From contig JAUUNJ010000134.1 of NCBI GenBank assembly GCA_030844625.1, positions 1-6,880 of the forward strand: DNA of 6,880 bases, read 5' to 3'. This document shows, piece by piece, positions 4,928-6,880 of the stretch. The position numbers and the translations under genes were made by a program. Each line of letters starts with the position of its first letter. The stretch's first letter is position 1. The notes under the pieces were generated by a model. That model saw nothing but the letters and a program-made list of their open reading frames with translations, ran no database searches and was not told the origin of the DNA. This DNA comes from Roseburia sp. (GTDB taxonomy: Bacteria; Bacillota; Clostridia; Lachnospirales; Lachnospiraceae).

Positions 4928-6025
4928 TTAATCTTCCTCCTTTTCTGCTACTGCATTATTAAATGACTGATTTAGTTTTTCTGCCATCTTCGTCTGTTCC
5001 GATGGAAACATATGGGCATATCTATATGTGATTGTCGCACTTTCGTGACCTACCCTGTTTGCAATGGACACCGCCGGAAATCCCAGACTGATTAACAATG
5101 AAACATTTGAGTGCCTTAAATCATGTACTCTGATTTTCTTTACTCCTGCCAGCCTTGCTCCTCTTTCCATTTCTTTATTGTAGTAACTCCTCACCACTGG
5201 AAAGATTCTGTCAGTTTCATAAAATCCGTAAAGCCTGCCCAGATATGTTTCCAGTTCTTTCACCAGAAAATCCGGCATTGCCACATCCCTGATTCCTTTC
5301 TGCGTTTTCGGATCCGTAATAATATCCTTTCCGTCAATCCTTTGAAATGACTTTGTAACATGGATTACCTTATTTCCCATATCAATATCCTTTGCTGTTA
5401 ATGCCAGCAGTTCACCAACCCTTAGACCGCACCAGTAAAGAATCTGAAATCCATAATAACTAATCGGTTTATCTTTCATTTTTTCAATAAACTTCATATA
5501 TTCTTCCTGTGTCCAGAAAAGCATTTCATCAGCCTTTCCTTTTCCAATCTTACCTGCCCGAAACACCGGGTTCTCTTTCAGAGAATAAAATCTTACCGCA
5601 TGATTAAATATCGCACTTAATTCCGCCTGTATGGTTTTAAGATATGTGGGTTTTAATTTCTTTCCCGCCGGACCTTTCATGGATGATATTTTATTCTGCC
5701 ATTTAATAATATCCGCCGCCCTGATATCTTGAATCTTTTTATTCTTGAAGTATGGAAGTATCTTTCCGTTTACAATCGTTTCCTTCGTTCTCCATGCATT
5801 CAGTTTCAGCTTTGGTTTCATATCCGCTGTATAAACTTCAAAAAATTCACCAAATGTCATATCTATTCCGTCTGCTTCTTTTACCTTGAAATTACGTTCC
5901 CACTCCAATGCTTCTTTTCTTGTCTTAAAGCCTCGTTTCATCTTCCTTTTATTCTTACCCGTCCAATCGTAATAGTGAAAGGAAACGTACCACGTTCCCC
6001 TCACTTCGTCTTTATAAGCTGTCAT
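4928..6025 (-). CDS. int: Tyrosine recombinase / integrase of Tn916-phage type
   Basis: This 365-residue enzyme catalyses integration and excision by strand exchange. The first 55 residues (RGTWYVSFHYYDWTG, then KRGFKTRKEA) are an arm-binding AP2-like domain. Residues 57-150 are the SAM-like core-binding domain (TFGEFFEVY). The catalytic domain follows with all expected residues: R202 in CGLRVGEL, K240 in DPKTQKG, H301 and R304 in VHDLRHS, H327 in VGHES, and nucleophile Y336 in YRYAHMF. I start at the ATG at 6025 because AGGAGG sits eight bases before it; a TTG seven codons earlier lies before that site and is less likely. One base separates it from the upstream excisionase stop, and its stop abuts mobC. 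It appears intact. The attachment site cannot be read from this window. Confidence 0.93.
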   Translation of the reverse strand: MTAYKDEVRGTWYVSFHYYDWTGKNKRKMKRGFKTRKEALEWERNFKVKEADGIDMTFGEFFEVYTADMKPKLKLNAWRTKETIVNGKILPYFKNKKIQDIRAADIIKWQNKISSMKGPAGKKLKPTYLKTIQAELSAIFNHAVRFYSLKENPVFRAGKIGKGKADEMLFWTQEEYMKFIEKMKDKPISYYGFQILYWCGLRVGELLALTAKDIDMGNKVIHVTKSFQRIDGKDIITDPKTQKGIRDVAMPDFLVKELETYLGRLYGFYETDRIFPVVRSYYNKEMERGARLAGVKKIRVHDLRHSNVSLLISLGFPAVSIANRVGHESATITYRYAHMFPSEQTKMAEKLNQSFNNAVAEKEED

Positions 6026-6026
6026 T

Positions 6027-6224
6027 TTAATCGCCTCCTTCTTCAATCTTTATCCCATAAAACTTTTCTTCAAAATACTTTCTGCTTACCTTTCCTGGAA
6101 TGGTGATAAAATTCTTTTCTTCCAATTCCTTATTCAATCTGTTAATAATTTTGTAAGCATACGGTTTGGATATGTTTAATACGTCAGCCACTTCCTGCGC
6201 TGTCATAAATAATGATTTTGTCAT
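6027..6224 (-). CDS. xis: Excisionase-like helix-turn-helix protein
   Basis: This 65-residue protein reads SLFMTAQEVADVLNISKPYA, then KIINRLNKELEEKNF, then GKVSRKYFEEKFYG. It is a winged helix-turn-helix of the excisionase type, ending in the basic KVSRKYF wing common in Firmicutes integrative elements. It should bend DNA at the element ends and bias the integrase toward excision. I use the ATG at 6224, which has AGGTGA six bases upstream; a GTG three codons earlier (6233) is possible but its ribosome site is too close. The stop lies one base before the integrase ATG. It is first in the xis-int-mobC-tnpV transcript. Intact. Confidence 0.82.
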   Translation of the reverse strand: MTKSLFMTAQEVADVLNISKPYAYKIINRLNKELEEKNFITIPGKVSRKYFEEKFYGIKIEEGGD

Positions 6225-6270
6225 GTTTTTCACCTGCCTTTCTTTCCTGAATAAAATATTCGGGTTTTAT

Positions 6271-6358
6271 TTTGTTAACATATTTGTTAATCCGTGTAAT
6301 ACTCATTATAATTCGCATATTTGTTAATGTCAAGTATTTTATTTCGCTTTTTTGTTAA
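6271..6358. repeat. Four TTTGTTAA repeats over the xis-int promoter
   Basis: TTTGTTAA occurs at 6271-6278, 6283-6290, 6320-6327 and 6351-6358, all in the same orientation. Relative to the xis-int promoter, two lie just after the transcription start, one sits in the spacer touching the -35 box, and one is upstream. They fit operator sites for the divergent XRE regulator or binding sites for Xis. A 7-base inverted repeat, AATAAAA/TTTTATT (6250-6256, 6265-6271), lies in the xis leader next to them. Confidence 0.6.
6305..6333 (-). promoter_or_regulatory. Consensus promoter of the xis-int operon
   Basis: On the minus strand a perfect TTGACA (6328-6333) and a perfect TATAAT (6305-6310) are 17 bases apart. 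Start is predicted near 6298, with a leader of about 74 bases. Such a strong promoter on excision genes implies a repressor, consistent with the overlapping TTTGTTAA sites. Confidence 0.88.
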
Positions 6359-6365
6359 TTTTTTA

Positions 6366-6394
6366 TTTACTATTCTCCATCCATGAGTTATAAT
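6366..6394 (+). promoter_or_regulatory. Promoter of the right-hand XRE regulator
   Basis: TTTACT (6366-6371) and TATAAT (6389-6394) are 17 bases apart, with a start near 6401 and a leader of about 64 bases. The TTTGTTAA at 6351-6358 lies just upstream of the -35 box, so the regulator could also sense its own promoter. Confidence 0.75.
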
Positions 6395-6464
6395 GGTAAT
6401 AATTCAAATGAGTGGAAACGCATTATATGTTTTTCTCTTATAAATGAAAGAAGGTACAACACAT

Positions 6465-6880
6465 ATGACACTTGGACAAAAAATAAAACGAATAAGAACA
6501 TTTCGCAATATGACACAGCAGGAGCTTGGTGAGGCAATCGGCTTGGATGCCAAAGGCGCTGCTAACCGCATTGCACAGTACGAAACCAATTACCGTGTTC
6601 CAAAAAAGGAAATGATACTTGATATGGCAAAGGCTTTGAATGTCAGTTATCTGAACTTTTATATTCCTGTATCCGGTAGTGCCGAAGATATCATACAGAC
6701 ACTCTTCTGGTTGGATGAGGACAATCCCTCTGCTCTTAATTTGTTTGAATTTGAACGCAGCAATAAAAAATATGGCACCAGCAATAATATTGTTGCCAAA
6801 TATGATGACAACGACGATATGCCGGTAGAACCGCCTGTCGGTCTCTGGTTTAACTACGGTCTGATAGACGAATTTATGCA
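6465..6880 (+). CDS. XRE-family transcriptional regulator, partial
   Basis: The first 138 codons of a gene cut by the right edge. Residues 1-65 are a standard Cro/C1 helix-turn-helix: MTLGQKIKRIRTF, then MTQQELGEAIGL, then NRIAQYETNYRVPKKEMILD, then MAKALNVSYLNFY. After this comes a further region (AEDIIQTLFWLDED, then GLWFNYGLIDEFM) that is not a second HTH and is not recognisably a LexA-type protease or ImmA partner, so it is probably a dimerisation or ligand-sensing domain. AAGG lies ten bases before the ATG. It is divergent from xis-int, with both promoters and the TTTGTTAA repeats between them, the classic position of the repressor that keeps an integrative element quiet. Confidence 0.85.
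   Translation, partial: MTLGQKIKRIRTFRNMTQQELGEAIGLDAKGAANRIAQYETNYRVPKKEMILDMAKALNVSYLNFYIPVSGSAEDIIQTLFWLDEDNPSALNLFEFERSNKKYGTSNNIVAKYDDNDDMPVEPPVGLWFNYGLIDEFM

Noticed and set aside
585..6464. CRISPR arrays, tRNA or rRNA genes, riboswitches
   Set aside because: No regularly spaced repeat-spacer pattern, no cloverleaf or T-loop motif, and no recognisable conserved RNA core was seen on either strand.
6404..6589. Minus-strand 61-codon open frame
   Set aside because: Antisense to the HTH region of the right-hand XRE regulator; no supporting start signal.

Overview
The window looks like part of an integrative mobilizable element from a low-GC Gram-positive anaerobe, most likely a clostridial gut bacterium of the Lachnospiraceae type. 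The reasons are AT-rich DNA, strong AAGGAGG-type ribosome binding sites, consensus sigma-A promoters, and the combination of a MobV/Pre relaxase, a TnpV-like protein, a MobC-like accessory protein and a Tn916/phage-type tyrosine integrase with a small excisionase-like protein.

Layout, left to right. (1) 1-584, minus strand: a small MerR/excisionase-fold DNA-binding protein overlaps by 8 bases the start of a gene that runs off the left edge. That gene begins with a PD-(D/E)xK nuclease domain like the N-terminus of type I or type IIG restriction enzymes. (2) 585-833: promoter-rich intergenic DNA with three GACA repeats phased at exactly 10 bp. (3) 834-2062: a regulatory cassette of two paralogous XRE repressor-like genes, the second broken by a one-base deletion. 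Both are preceded by the same palindrome (GTTAT-N6-ATAAC). Between them lie two paralogous small helical proteins of unknown function on the minus strand. (4) 2077-3638, minus strand: the MobV relaxase with its terminator, preceded by two very small ORFs that appear translationally coupled. (5) 3714-4110: about 500 bases with no convincing gene but dense inverted and direct repeats, interpreted as the origin of transfer, plus a large terminator hairpin. (6) 4137-6224, minus strand: a tight xis-int-mobC-tnpV operon. (7) 6225-6464: divergent control region with a perfect TTGACA-17-TATAAT promoter for xis-int, overlaid by four TTTGTTAA repeats. (8) 6465-6880, plus strand: an XRE regulator cut by the right edge.

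Working model: the right-hand XRE regulator represses the xis-int promoter through the TTTGTTAA sites. When this is relieved, one transcript makes excisionase, integrase, the relaxosome accessory protein and TnpV. The relaxase is expressed separately after the terminator, acts on the hairpin cluster just upstream of its gene, and relies on a transfer machine encoded elsewhere. The XRE/small-protein cassette and the restriction genes would be cargo, or the flank of the element. Neither element end nor attachment site could be identified. Most individual genes belong to known families. The less familiar parts are the duplicated XRE/small-protein cassette, the coupled micro-ORFs before the relaxase, and the repeat architecture of the origin region.
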